Shown here one piece after another: positions 55,896 through 64,000 of a DNA stretch of 64,000 bases. Source of the DNA: Tsuneonella dongtanensis. GTDB lineage: Bacteria; Pseudomonadota; Alphaproteobacteria; Sphingomonadales; Sphingomonadaceae. The notes under the pieces were generated by a model. The model had not been told where the DNA came from and did no database searches. It saw only the letters and a list, made by a program, of their open reading frames with translations. The position numbers and the translations under genes were made by a program. Every line of letters starts with the position of its first letter. Positions within the stretch are counted from its first letter, which is position 1. The stretch lies in NCBI RefSeq assembly GCF_001698205.1, contig NZ_CP016591.1, forward strand, positions 1,736,001 to 1,800,000, written 5' to 3'.

Positions 55896-56630
55896 ATGTC
55901 GAGACTGCTCGCACTGCCTGTCGCATTGTTCTGCTACACGGCCTTTTTCGTATCCTTCGTCTATCTTGTGGGCTTCGTGGCCGGGATCGACGCGCTGCCC
56001 ACCCACGTCGACAAGGGCTTGAGCGCATCGCCGATCGTCGCTGCTGCGATCGATCTGGGACTTATCGCCCTGTTCGGTGTCCAGCATTCCGTCATGGCGC
56101 GCCCCGCATTCAAGTCTGCGTGGACCCGCGTGATACCGGCCGCGATGGAGCGATCGGTCTATTGCCTGGCCACGGCACTGTGCCTCCTGCTCATCTTCGT
56201 TTTCTGGCATCCCATCGCGGGGACCGTTTGGTCAGTGCAGAACGAAGTCGCGCGAATGGCGCTGTGGGGGGTATTCCTGCTCGGTTGGGCGATCCTCTTC
56301 ATATCGACCTGGCTCATCAGCCACTTCGAACTCTTCGGGCTGTCGCAGGCCTGGCATCATTTCAGAGGCCAGCCTGTGCCCGAGCACACCTTCAAGACGC
56401 CCTTGTTCTACAAGTGGGTGCGCCATCCAATTTATACGGGCTTCCTGCTCGGATTCTGGGCGACGCCGGACATGTCGTTGGGCCACCTTCTGTTTGCCAT
56501 CGGAACGACCGTCTACATCTTCATCGGCATTGCACACGAAGAGCGTGATCTCGTCGCCCACTTCGGAGAGGAGTACGCGCGGTATCGGGCGCGGGTCGGT
56601 TCGGTCTTTCCGGGGGTGGGCCGACGCTAG
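55896..56630 (+). CDS. MddA-like methyltransferase (isoprenylcysteine-methyltransferase fold)
   Basis: 244 residues with about five membrane helices. LFGVQHSVMARPAFKSAWTRVIPAAMERSVYCLATALCLLL and YKWVRHPIYTGFLLGFW, then HEERDLVAHFGEEYARYRARVGSVFPG, fit the NnrU/ICMT superfamily and most resemble methanethiol S-methyltransferase MddA, which makes dimethylsulfide from methanethiol. Substrate assignment is by resemblance only. Converges on the sulfotransferase with a shared CTAG. Confidence 0.78.
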   Translation: MSRLLALPVALFCYTAFFVSFVYLVGFVAGIDALPTHVDKGLSASPIVAAAIDLGLIALFGVQHSVMARPAFKSAWTRVIPAAMERSVYCLATALCLLLIFVFWHPIAGTVWSVQNEVARMALWGVFLLGWAILFISTWLISHFELFGLSQAWHHFRGQPVPEHTFKTPLFYKWVRHPIYTGFLLGFWATPDMSLGHLLFAIGTTVYIFIGIAHEERDLVAHFGEEYARYRARVGSVFPGVGRR

Positions 56631-57826
56631 GGTCGGGCGGCCGCAAAACGATCGAGCGACCTTGCGTGCGCGCGGTGGGGCGATCGGGCCGCTGCCGATT
56701 GCTCTCGCTCCATTGCCGCCAGCGCTTCCGCCGTCAGTGGCAAATCGAGGGTTGCGTAGAGTTCGGCGATCGCCGTGCGCCAGTCGGCATCGAGCGCGTC
56801 GAATTCCACGGTGGCGACGCGGCCCTCGAACAGTGCCAGCCCTCGGTCGATCCGTTGCTGGCGCAGAGCCAGCTTGCGCCGCCATTCGACGCGGATGGAT
56901 TCAACAGATCGGATGTCCGACTGAAATGCGGACTGGCCGGAAACCATCGAAATGGTGCTCTCAAGTACGGGCTCGATCTCCCGGCTCGCAACGACGATGC
57001 GGCACCGGGGAAACGCTGCAACCAGGACGGCCAGGTCCTCGGCGAACTGCGGGCACTTGAGAACGCGCGGACGATCCGCGTCGCCCATCGTCGCAGCGTC
57101 GGTTCGAAGGATGCGCGCGAATTCCGCATAGACCGGGGCCGCATCGCGCGCCTCGCTCCATGAAACGAACGAGGGGATGCGCCACTGTGCTTCGAAAGCG
57201 CACGTGCTTAGCGCGGCAGACAGCCAGCCGATCTCCTCGTCCGCACGCGTGGCCCCGAAAGGGTGGAGCGTATCGAGCCAGGGATTGATTCGGCGCCCGA
57301 TCGCGAGCGCTGCCGCCGCTTTGGCTGGGCGCAGGTCCGGACGGGAAGGAACGGGATCGAAGCTGTTGCAGAAGCGCGTAGCGGCATGAGCCGGGTCAGC
57401 GGCTAGAAGGCGGTGGAGGCGCGTGGTCCCGCTGCGCATCTGTCCGACGACGACGATCGGCGGGGCGATAGCGGTCTTGGCGAGCGCAGGTTTCTCACGC
57501 CACAGCCGTCCGAGCGCGTGGCGCTTGCGGATCGCCGCCGTGAGCTGCCCGTATGCCATCGTGTGCCCAAGGGCATTGAGCTCCGCTTCTTCGCGCAATG
57601 CGCGGCAAAGCCGGTCGAGCCGCTCGCGAAAGTCGGCCACCTCGTCCCGCGAGCGTCCTCCAGTTTCGTCATCCGCGGTGTAACCCCGAGAGCCGACGGC
57701 CCACAGATATTCGGGGTCGAGCGGAGGTTTCGGGGTAATGCCGCTGCGCCAGATCTTGGCCAGAGCCCGATCGGCCATGCGCGCGAACGGTGCGACCGCG
57801 AGGGGATGCGGACGTGGCGGTGGCAT
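56627..57826 (-). CDS. Sulfotransferase family protein
   Basis: 399 residues from ATG 57826, overlapping the purN stop (TGATG). The PAPS 5'-phosphosulfate loop VVVGQMRSGTTRLHRLL sits at about 128-144, and a 3'-phosphate region CRIVVASREIEPVLESTISM follows. Acceptor unknown; sphingomonads carry many such proteins. Located after purN on the same strand, but not likely related in function. Confidence 0.83.
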   Translation of the reverse strand: MPPPRPHPLAVAPFARMADRALAKIWRSGITPKPPLDPEYLWAVGSRGYTADDETGGRSRDEVADFRERLDRLCRALREEAELNALGHTMAYGQLTAAIRKRHALGRLWREKPALAKTAIAPPIVVVGQMRSGTTRLHRLLAADPAHAATRFCNSFDPVPSRPDLRPAKAAAALAIGRRINPWLDTLHPFGATRADEEIGWLSAALSTCAFEAQWRIPSFVSWSEARDAAPVYAEFARILRTDAATMGDADRPRVLKCPQFAEDLAVLVAAFPRCRIVVASREIEPVLESTISMVSGQSAFQSDIRSVESIRVEWRRKLALRQQRIDRGLALFEGRVATVEFDALDADWRTAIAELYATLDLPLTAEALAAMEREQSAAARSPHRAHARSLDRFAAARP

Positions 57827-58791
57827 CAGAACTCGTCTGCGATGTCGAGCAGCCGGGTCACAGACCTCGGGGCCACGGCGCGCCAGCTTCGTTCGAGCCA
57901 GTCGGCGACATCGTCCCAATCGACGCCCGACCGGTTGAGGATCAGCCCGACCCAGCCGCTCGCGCCATAGTATGCCGGTTTGTGGTAGGCATGCGGCTGC
58001 GCCTCGACGAGATCCTCGAGCTCATCCATGCTGCCCGTCTTGACCAGAAGCGAGATGTGCGGCGTGCCGTGATGCTGGTCCGCGAAATGGGCGAAGAACT
58101 TGCCCGATTTTTCGCTTCCAGCGCGCCACCCGGGCGAGCCGTGACTTTCGCGCTCATGCGCCTCCGGCAGCGCGAGGGCGAGACTGCGGACCCGAGAGAG
58201 CAGCCACGCCGGGTCGTTCGACCGCGAGACGTAGTCGCCCAGCACGCGGGGGTAGAGCTGGTGCTCGGCAATCAGGACCCGGGCGGCGAGCGTCGCTTCC
58301 GAATCGCCGGGCAGGATCGCCACTTCGGCCTGGCCAAGGACCTCGCCCGCATCCAGTTCTTCCGACACAAGGTGAACGCTGCACCCCGCATGGCTGTCGC
58401 CCGCCTCCAGCGCAGCCCGGTGCGTGCCAAGTCCGCGGTATTTCGGCAGGAGCGAGGGATGGACGTTGAGCATCCTGCCTTCCCAGGATCGCACGAAGTC
58501 TCCACCGAGCACCCGCATGTAGCCTGCCAGGGCGACATACTCAGCGCCTGCGTTACGGATCGCCGCATCCATCGCCGCGTCGTGGAGGCCGCGGTCCATG
58601 CCCTTATGGCTCATAGCGAAGGTGGAAACGCCCTCGGCGGCGGCCAGCTGCAAACCGGCGGCGTCGGGATCGTTGCTGGCAACGAGGACTATCTCGAAGG
58701 CGGCATCAGGGAGGCGGCTGGCGTAGAGCAGCGCCGCCATGTTGGTTCCGCTCCCGGAGATCAGGACGGCGACCTTTGCCGGGTCAGGCAA
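57826..58791 (-). CDS. purN: PurN GAR transformylase fused to YjbR/MmcQ-like domain
   Basis: 321 residues from a TTG at 58791, which overlaps the purM stop by 8 nt. Residues 1-190 are glycinamide ribonucleotide transformylase: ISGSGTNM, catalytic Asn109 and His111 ([13 protein letters not shown]) and Asp147 (ELDAGE). Residues 195-321 ([64 protein letters not shown]) look like a YjbR/MmcQ DNA-binding-like domain. PurN alone is usually about 190-220 residues. The join is in frame with no stop. Confidence 0.9.
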   Translation of the reverse strand: MPDPAKVAVLISGSGTNMAALLYASRLPDAAFEIVLVASNDPDAAGLQLAAAEGVSTFAMSHKGMDRGLHDAAMDAAIRNAGAEYVALAGYMRVLGGDFVRSWEGRMLNVHPSLLPKYRGLGTHRAALEAGDSHAGCSVHLVSEELDAGEVLGQAEVAILPGDSEATLAARVLIAEHQLYPRVLGDYVSRSNDPAWLLSRVRSLALALPEAHERESHGSPGWRAGSEKSGKFFAHFADQHHGTPHISLLVKTGSMDELEDLVEAQPHAYHKPAYYGASGWVGLILNRSGVDWDDVADWLERSWRAVAPRSVTRLLDIADEF

Positions 58792-59890
58792 GATGCCGTG
58801 CTTCCCATGCGTCGCGCGCCGACCAGGTCTCCGCCGAACCGCGAACCGTGCAGCCACGCGGCCCCTCGATCACCTCTCCGATCCGCCAGGCAATCTCGCC
58901 GTTCGCTTCGAGATCGGCGGCCACCTCGCGCGCCATGTCGGACGCGACCGCGAGCACCATCCCGATGCCGCAATTGAATGTGCGGGCCATCTCGCCTGGC
59001 TCGATATGTCCCTGCGCTTGCAGGAACGCCATCAGCCGCGGCTGTTCCCATGCGTCGGCGTCGATCACCGCATGGGCACCTTCGGGAAGTACGCGAGGAA
59101 CGTTCTCGAGCAATCCACCGCCGGTGATGTGCGCAAGCGCATCGACCTTGCCCGCGCGGACAAGCGGCAGCAGGCTTTTCACGTAAATCTTCGTCGGAGC
59201 GATCAGCGCGTCGATCAGACGCGTCTCGGGATCGAACAGGGCAGGGCGGTCCATCCGCCAGCCCATGTCCTCGGCCAGACGACGGACGAGCGAATAGCCG
59301 TTCGAGTGGACACCCGAGCTGGCGATGCCGAGCAGGACGTGCCCAGGCGCGACCTTGTCACCGGTCAGCTGTTCACCACGTTCCACGGCGCCGACGCAGA
59401 AGCCGGCGAGATCGTAGTCGCCCGTGGCATACATGCCGGGCATTTCGGCGGTCTCGCCACCGATGAGCGCGCATCCGGCCTGTCGGCACCCTTCGGCTAT
59501 GCCTGCGATGACTCGCTCGGCGACGCCGTTCTCGAGCTTGCCGGTGGCGAAGTAGTCGAGGAAGAAAAGCGGCTCGGCGCCTTGCACGATGAGGTCGTTC
59601 ACGCACATCGCGACGAGGTCGATGCCGACGGTATCGTGGCGGTCATGATCGATCGCCAGCTTAAGCTTGGTACCGACACCGTCGTTCGCGGCGACGAGGA
59701 GCGGATCGGTGTAACCTGCTGCCTTGGGGTCGAAGAATCCCCCGAAACCGCCGAGTTCGCTCGTCGCTCCGGGGCGAGCCGTCGATTTCGCCAGCGGTCC
59801 GATCGCGCGCACTAGGGCGTTGCCGGCGTCGATCGACACCCCGGCGGATTCGTAGGTGTAGGAGCGCGGGGGCGGACCGTTCGTAGCCAT
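58784..59890 (-). CDS. purM: Phosphoribosylformylglycinamidine cyclo-ligase (AIR synthetase)
   Basis: 368 residues from ATG 59890. [57 protein letters not shown] and [16 protein letters not shown] are family signatures. Fifth step of purine synthesis. Divergent from the DUF2066-like/hda operon, the same arrangement as in many alphaproteobacteria. Confidence 0.96.
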   Translation of the reverse strand: MATNGPPPRSYTYESAGVSIDAGNALVRAIGPLAKSTARPGATSELGGFGGFFDPKAAGYTDPLLVAANDGVGTKLKLAIDHDRHDTVGIDLVAMCVNDLIVQGAEPLFFLDYFATGKLENGVAERVIAGIAEGCRQAGCALIGGETAEMPGMYATGDYDLAGFCVGAVERGEQLTGDKVAPGHVLLGIASSGVHSNGYSLVRRLAEDMGWRMDRPALFDPETRLIDALIAPTKIYVKSLLPLVRAGKVDALAHITGGGLLENVPRVLPEGAHAVIDADAWEQPRLMAFLQAQGHIEPGEMARTFNCGIGMVLAVASDMAREVAADLEANGEIAWRIGEVIEGPRGCTVRGSAETWSARDAWEARHLA

Positions 59891-59960
59891 GAAAGCGCCC
59901 TGACGCATTCGCGCTTGGATTTCCATGCCCGTTTGGGCAAAAGGCCGCCAGTTTTCCCCT

Positions 59961-61235
59961 ATGGCACCCAACCCTTCATCACTGCGCGACCCGCGCCGCG
60001 CCGCCATCATCACCGTCGTCGTGCTTGCTTTCGCCGCACTTCTGGTGGTCGGCGGTCGCGCGCTGCTGGCGCAGATCGGGGGCGATCGCGGCATCGCGGC
60101 GGTAGCGGCTTCGGGCGACATAGAGGTCGGTGGAATAGCCGTCGACGTCACCGCCAAGTCTGCCGAAGAGGCGCGCGAGCAGGGCTGGCGGGAGGCTATG
60201 CGCCTTGCCTGGAAGAAGATCGGCGGGCCGGCGATTCCCGATGGGCAGCTCTATTCGCTGGTTTCGTCGGTCGTGATCGAGCGCGAACAGCTCGGACCCA
60301 ACCGCTACATCGCGCGGCTTGGCGTCGTATTCGACCGCGCTCGCGCGGGCGGTATGCTGGGGCGCGGCGGGGACGTGCAGCATTCGGCGCCGCTTCTGCT
60401 GGTGCCGGTGACGTTCAGCGCGGGCACCCAAACCGTCTATGAAATGCGCAATCCGTGGCAGCGCGCGTGGGCCGAATACCAGCCGGGAGCAAGCAGGATC
60501 GACTATGTCCGGCCCTCTGGGGCCGGCAGCGATTCTATCTTGCTGACATACGGTCAGACCGGTCGGCGCAGCCGGACTTGGTGGCGCAACGTGCTCGACC
60601 AGTTCGGTGCTTCGGACGTGCTGGTCGCGATTGCCGACCTCAAGCATCAATACCCGGGCGGACCGGTTCGCGGCGAATTCACCGCTCGCTTCGGACCCGA
60701 CAACGTCTTCCTCGACAAATTTACGATGACTGCGCCGAGCCAGGAAGCGCTGCCGGCGATGCTCGATCGCGCAGTGCTGCGGTTCAACACGATCTTCGAG
60801 GCAGCGCTGGAGGAGGGCAAGCTCAAGCCCGATTCGACCCTCAACCTCGGTGCGCCGCAGATCGACCCGGCGTTGCAGCGCCTGATCGAGTTCGGTCGGG
60901 CCGCCGAAGCGCGGGAGCGCGCCGCGCAGGCCGCGGCCAATGCCGCTCCCGATACGACGCCCGACCCAGCGGCCACTGCAACAGCAGCGCCGGCGGTCGT
61001 CTCGAGCTTCAGCGTCCAGTTTGCGACGCCCAACGCGGCGGCCTTCGACTCGGCCCTCTCTGCCGTCCGCGGCACTCCCGGCGTGCGGGGCGCGGCCGCA
61101 ACCAGCACCGCGATCGGCGGTACTTCGGTCATGACGGTGAGCTACGGAGGCGACGTCAACGCGCTCGCCGCCGCGCTGCGGGCGCGCGGCTTCACGGTCC
61201 GGCAGGCGGGAGCCGGGCTGGCGATCAGTCGCTGA
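59961..61235 (+). CDS. DUF2066-like exported or membrane-anchored protein
   Basis: 424 residues from ATG 59961. One N-terminal membrane helix ([23 protein letters not shown]), then a DUF2066-like region ([42 protein letters not shown]), an Ala/Pro-rich linker at about 320-350 and a C-terminal ferredoxin-like module ([29 protein letters not shown]) that resembles heavy-metal-associated folds but has no Cys. Coupled to hda by TGATG. Function unknown. Confidence 0.78.
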   Translation: MAPNPSSLRDPRRAAIITVVVLAFAALLVVGGRALLAQIGGDRGIAAVAASGDIEVGGIAVDVTAKSAEEAREQGWREAMRLAWKKIGGPAIPDGQLYSLVSSVVIEREQLGPNRYIARLGVVFDRARAGGMLGRGGDVQHSAPLLLVPVTFSAGTQTVYEMRNPWQRAWAEYQPGASRIDYVRPSGAGSDSILLTYGQTGRRSRTWWRNVLDQFGASDVLVAIADLKHQYPGGPVRGEFTARFGPDNVFLDKFTMTAPSQEALPAMLDRAVLRFNTIFEAALEEGKLKPDSTLNLGAPQIDPALQRLIEFGRAAEARERAAQAAANAAPDTTPDPAATATAAPAVVSSFSVQFATPNAAAFDSALSAVRGTPGVRGAAATSTAIGGTSVMTVSYGGDVNALAAALRARGFTVRQAGAGLAISR

Positions 61236-61846
61236 TGTCCCAGATTGCGCTGCCGCTGACCGTCCGCCGGGCGGACGATCCGGTGCGCATCGTCGTCGGT
61301 AACGCCAACCGGGCGGCGATCGATGCCCTCTCCGATCCGGCAAGCTGGCCCTACGGCACGGCCATTCTCGCCGGACCGCCCCGCTGCGGCAAGTCGCTCC
61401 TTGCGCGCTGGGGCGCAGCGCAGGGCGAAGTGGAGGCCATCGACGGGGCCGACGCCTTTGACGAGACGGAGCTGTTCCACCGTTGGAACCGGGCGCAGGA
61501 ACAGGGCCACGCATTGCTTCTGGTCACCGATCGCGACCCTTGGGAAATCACGCTGCCGGACTTGCGCAGCCGCATGGGCGCGGCGCTTCATCTCGAGATC
61601 GGCGTGCCTGACGACGATATGGTTGCCGCGATGATCGAGGCCCACGCGGAAGGGCGCGGCCTTGCGCTGGGCGAGGGCGCGCTTACCTATCTCGTGCCGC
61701 GGCTCGAGCGGAGTTTCTCCGGGATCGAGGCGGTAGTGGCGACGATCGACCGGCTCAGCCTCGAACGGAAGGTCCCGCCGACGCAAGGTGTCTGGCGCGA
61801 TGCGCTCGAAGCGGTGCAGGGTGCTGAACAGCCGCGCTTGCTTTGA
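61235..61846 (+). CDS. hda: DnaA-related regulator Hda
   Basis: 203 residues from ATG 61235. DnaA-like N-terminus (SQIALPLTVR clamp-binding-type motif), P-loop GPPRCGKS, a short sensor region LLLVTDRDPWEITLPDLRSRMG and lid ALTYLVPRLERSFSGIEAVVATIDRLSL. Promotes ATP hydrolysis by DnaA with the beta clamp. Compact version typical of alphaproteobacteria. Confidence 0.9.
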   Translation: MSQIALPLTVRRADDPVRIVVGNANRAAIDALSDPASWPYGTAILAGPPRCGKSLLARWGAAQGEVEAIDGADAFDETELFHRWNRAQEQGHALLLVTDRDPWEITLPDLRSRMGAALHLEIGVPDDDMVAAMIEAHAEGRGLALGEGALTYLVPRLERSFSGIEAVVATIDRLSLERKVPPTQGVWRDALEAVQGAEQPRLL

Positions 61847-61874
61847 CGGGCGATCGGTGGGAGATTCGCGAAGA

Positions 61875-62576
61875 ATGTTCGACAAGCTGACACGCTATCT
61901 CGACTCGGTGCGGGCGCGCGATCCGGCGCCGCATTCGCGATGGGAAATTCTCCTCTATCCGGGTGTCCTCGCCCTTGGTCTGCACCGCGTCGCGCATTGG
62001 CTTTACGAGGCGAAGCTCTATTTCCTCGCCCGTTTCGTAAACCATCTGAGCCGCTTCCTGACCGCCATCGACATCCATCCCGGTGCCGAGATCGGCGAGA
62101 ATTTCTTCATCGATCACGGCTTCACGGTCATCGGCGAGACCGCGAGGATCGGGAACAACGTGACGATCTACCAGTGCGTGACGCTGGGCGGAACGAACCC
62201 GACCAACGGCGTCGGTGGAAAACGGCATCCGACGATCGGCGACAACGTGATCATCGGCTCGGGTGCACAGGTGATCGGACCCATCACCGTCGGCGAACGT
62301 GCCCGCATCGGGGCCAACGCCGTCGTTACCGACGACGTGCCGGAGGGCGCGACGATGATCGGCCTCAAGGCCCGTTCGACGCTGGTGCCGGCGGAGGAAT
62401 GGGTCCGTGAGTTCATCCCCTACGGAACCCCTTGCGACGAGCCCTGCGCGCCCAGTCGCGACTGCGTCGAGAAGCTGGAGAGCGAGCTCGCGGCGCTGCG
62501 TGTTGAAATGGCCGAGCTCAAGGCCGCGATCCCGACCGCCGAAGTCGCCAGGCGCAGCGGAGCCAAGCGCGGATGA
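61875..62576 (+). CDS. cysE: Serine O-acetyltransferase
   Basis: 233 residues from ATG 61875. Hexapeptide-repeat left-handed helix: IHPGAEIGENFFIDHGFTVIGETARIGNNVTIYQCVTLGG, then KRHPTIGDNVIIGSGAQVIGPITVGERARIGANAVV; the His/Asp pair is present. C-terminus carries a Cys-containing loop (PCDEPCAPSRDC) and a coiled coil (VEKLESELAALRVEMAELKAAI), which is an extension compared with short EpsC-type enzymes. Makes O-acetylserine for cysteine. Confidence 0.94.
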   Translation: MFDKLTRYLDSVRARDPAPHSRWEILLYPGVLALGLHRVAHWLYEAKLYFLARFVNHLSRFLTAIDIHPGAEIGENFFIDHGFTVIGETARIGNNVTIYQCVTLGGTNPTNGVGGKRHPTIGDNVIIGSGAQVIGPITVGERARIGANAVVTDDVPEGATMIGLKARSTLVPAEEWVREFIPYGTPCDEPCAPSRDCVEKLESELAALRVEMAELKAAIPTAEVARRSGAKRG

Positions 62577-62929
62577 GCTTCGGCCCAGGGAGCGGCTCGA
62601 TCGTCCCGTTTCCCGGTCGTGCTCCCAGTCAGGTCGGTTTCGAGCGTGAGGAGCTGTCGCGCATCCTCGACCTCTACGGCCGGATGGTCGCCGCCGGCGA
62701 GTGGCGCGACTATGCGATGGACTTCACCCGCGATTTTGCTTCATTCGCGGCCTTCCGTCGCGCGGCGGAGCGTCCTCAGGCGCGGATAGAGAAACGCCCT
62801 TCATTGAGGGCGCGGCAAGGGATGTGGACCCTTTTCGGGGAGCACGGACAGATCCTGAAACGCGGTCATGAGCTCGCCGGGGTCCTCGCCCCGGTCGAGC
62901 GTCGTCTGGTCAAGGCAGTCGGCGACTAG
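62573..62929 (+). CDS. DUF2794 protein
   Basis: 118 residues, coupled to cysE by ATGA. FEREELSRILDLYGRMVAAGEWRDYAMDFTRDFASFAAFRRAAERPQARIEKRP is the DUF2794 signature, conserved in alphaproteobacteria. Function unknown. Shares a CTAG with the convergent SDR. Confidence 0.9.
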   Translation: MSFGPGSGSIVPFPGRAPSQVGFEREELSRILDLYGRMVAAGEWRDYAMDFTRDFASFAAFRRAAERPQARIEKRPSLRARQGMWTLFGEHGQILKRGHELAGVLAPVERRLVKAVGD

Positions 62930-63858
62930 CCGCGAGTGGAACTCGGCGCCGCGTCGCCCATCACCTTCTGCATGGCCTTGAGGATCGCACCCGATTGCTC
63001 GGCGCCCGAGTTGGGAGCGACGAGGTTGGTCTGAGAGGAGATTTCGGCCCAGTGGGCGGCGAAGCCCTCGACGGTGCGCTCGCCCTCGGGCAGCCACACG
63101 GCGTCGTTCATCATCACCCATGCCGAATGGTAGCCGCCGCCGCCCGCGCCGACGATGGCGTTGGTCGGTGCGTCCTCGCTGACGAGGTAGAGCGCGGCGG
63201 GGACGACGTTCTCGGGGGCGAACAGCTTAAAGGCCTGCTCCGGGAAGAGGTCCTCGGTCATCCGCGTGCCGGCGACCGGGCTCAGCGTGTTGACCTTGAT
63301 GTTGTACTTGCCGCCTTCGAGCTGCAGCGTCTTGGTCAGGCCCGCCAGACCCAGCTTTGCCGCGCCGTAGTTCGCCTGGCCGAAGTTGCCGAACAGGCCG
63401 GTCGACGACGCGGTCATCAGGATGCGTCCGTAGGCCTGCTCGCGCATCGTTTCCCAGCATGCCTTGGTGACGAAGGCCGAACCGGTCAGGTGCACCTTGA
63501 GGACAAACTCGAAGTCTTCGGGGCTCATCTTGGCGAAGGTCTTGTCGCGGAGGACGCCCGCGTTGTTGATGAGGACGTGCACGCCGCCCCACTTCTGCTT
63601 GGCGTCGGCGACCATCTTTTCCATCTGCTCGTAATCGGTGACCGAGCCGCCGTTCGACATGGCGGTGCCGCCGGCCGCCTCGATCTCCTCGACGACCTTC
63701 AGCGCCGCGTCCGAATGACCGGTACCGTCACGTGCGCCGCCGAGGTCGTTGACGACGACCTTCGCCCCGCGGCGGGCGAGTTCGAGCGCGTATTCGCGGC
63801 CCAGACCGCCGCCCGCACCGGTAACGATTGCGACCTTGTCCTTGAACGAGATGGTCAT
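62926..63858 (-). CDS. SDR oxidoreductase, multifunctional-protein-2-like
   Basis: 310 residues from ATG 63858. TGAGGGLGREYALELARRGAKVVVNDLGGARDG, NNAGVLRDKTFAKMSPEDFEFVLKVHLTGS and ANYGAAKLG match the dehydrogenase module of peroxisomal multifunctional enzyme type 2, which oxidises 3-hydroxyacyl-CoA. Likely a fatty-acid or sterol side-chain oxidation enzyme. Contains an insert at about 45-55 (GTGHSDAALKVV) typical of this branch. Confidence 0.88.
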   Translation of the reverse strand: MTISFKDKVAIVTGAGGGLGREYALELARRGAKVVVNDLGGARDGTGHSDAALKVVEEIEAAGGTAMSNGGSVTDYEQMEKMVADAKQKWGGVHVLINNAGVLRDKTFAKMSPEDFEFVLKVHLTGSAFVTKACWETMREQAYGRILMTASSTGLFGNFGQANYGAAKLGLAGLTKTLQLEGGKYNIKVNTLSPVAGTRMTEDLFPEQAFKLFAPENVVPAALYLVSEDAPTNAIVGAGGGGYHSAWVMMNDAVWLPEGERTVEGFAAHWAEISSQTNLVAPNSGAEQSGAILKAMQKVMGDAAPSSTRG

Positions 63859-63975
63859 GGCGAATGTGCTCCTGCTGCTGGGGCGCGGTTTACGCGCGCG
63901 TAAAGTCTGGGTCGGCGTTGGCACCATCCGCGCTGCGATGCAACAGGGGCGAGGGCGGGGCGCGATGCCGTAACG

Positions 63976-64000
63976 TCAGAGCGACTCGAGCGCCGGGATC
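63976..64000 (-). CDS. C-terminal end of a gene running off the window
   Basis: On the minus strand the last bases read ...IPALESL then TGA at 63976. Only seven codons are visible, so the product cannot be named; the distance of about 117 bp to the SDR start and the same strand suggest an upstream neighbour. Low confidence. Confidence 0.3.

Overview
The window reads as a chromosomal segment of a GC-rich alphaproteobacterium of the order Sphingomonadales. The reasons are the two-piece, circularly permuted tmRNA, the lptD-surA-pdxA-rsmA and purN-purM-(DUF2066)-hda blocks, a sphingomonad-style TonB-dependent receptor, HWE-type signalling with an EcfG-type promoter, and many short conserved hypotheticals typical of this order. 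An alginate locus hints at a marine or algae-associated relative (inference). I see no insertion sequence, prophage, CRISPR array or rRNA operon. Genes are packed tightly, with many 4-nt start/stop overlaps (ATGA, GTGA, TTGA, CTGA) and several convergent pairs that share a CTAG or TTAG stop site.

Layout. 1-6.9 kb: end of a FadR-type regulator, then an alginate operon (PL6 lyase, PL17 oligoalginate lyase, hexuronate transporter, DEH-reductase-like SDR). 7-21 kb: an accessory catabolic island with two thiolases, an acyl-CoA ligase, a carotenoid-oxygenase-family dioxygenase, two nitronate-monooxygenase-like flavoproteins, a TonB receptor, a serine hydrolase, a tandem HxlR regulator and a LuxR-type regulator fused to a degenerate alpha/beta hydrolase. 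21-26 kb: tRNA-Gln, cytochrome c lipoprotein, YghU-type GST, topoisomerase IB, and an NAD synthetase carrying an extra N-terminal HTH segment behind a perfect palindrome. 26-30.5 kb: a type III PKS-methyltransferase-flavoprotein operon convergent with ilvE, whose upstream region holds a strong minus-strand promoter, an 18-codon ORF with a 15-nt perfect Shine-Dalgarno, and three 51-bp hairpin repeats.

30.5-39.6 kb: lipoprotein, tlyA, tspO, ubiK, recF, a sigma-54-driven small peptide plus PspC unit, SDR, Nudix, the lemA-TPM-TPM set, mscL and ssrA. 39.7-47 kb: an arginine succinyltransferase locus (astB, astA, M20 hydrolase), malate synthase G, and a receiver protein and HWE kinase behind an EcfG-type promoter. 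47-55.3 kb: rsmA, pdxA, surA, lptD, pepA, DUF2256, holC, ndk. 55.3-64 kb: NTF2-like protein, MddA-like methyltransferase, sulfotransferase, a purN-YjbR fusion, purM, a DUF2066-like protein, hda, cysE, DUF2794 and an SDR.

The best candidates for something undescribed are the ilvE-upstream RNA element, the HTH-NadE fusion with its palindrome, the sigma-54 peptide/PspC module, and the LuxR regulator with a hydrolase domain that seems to lack its catalytic His and acid.
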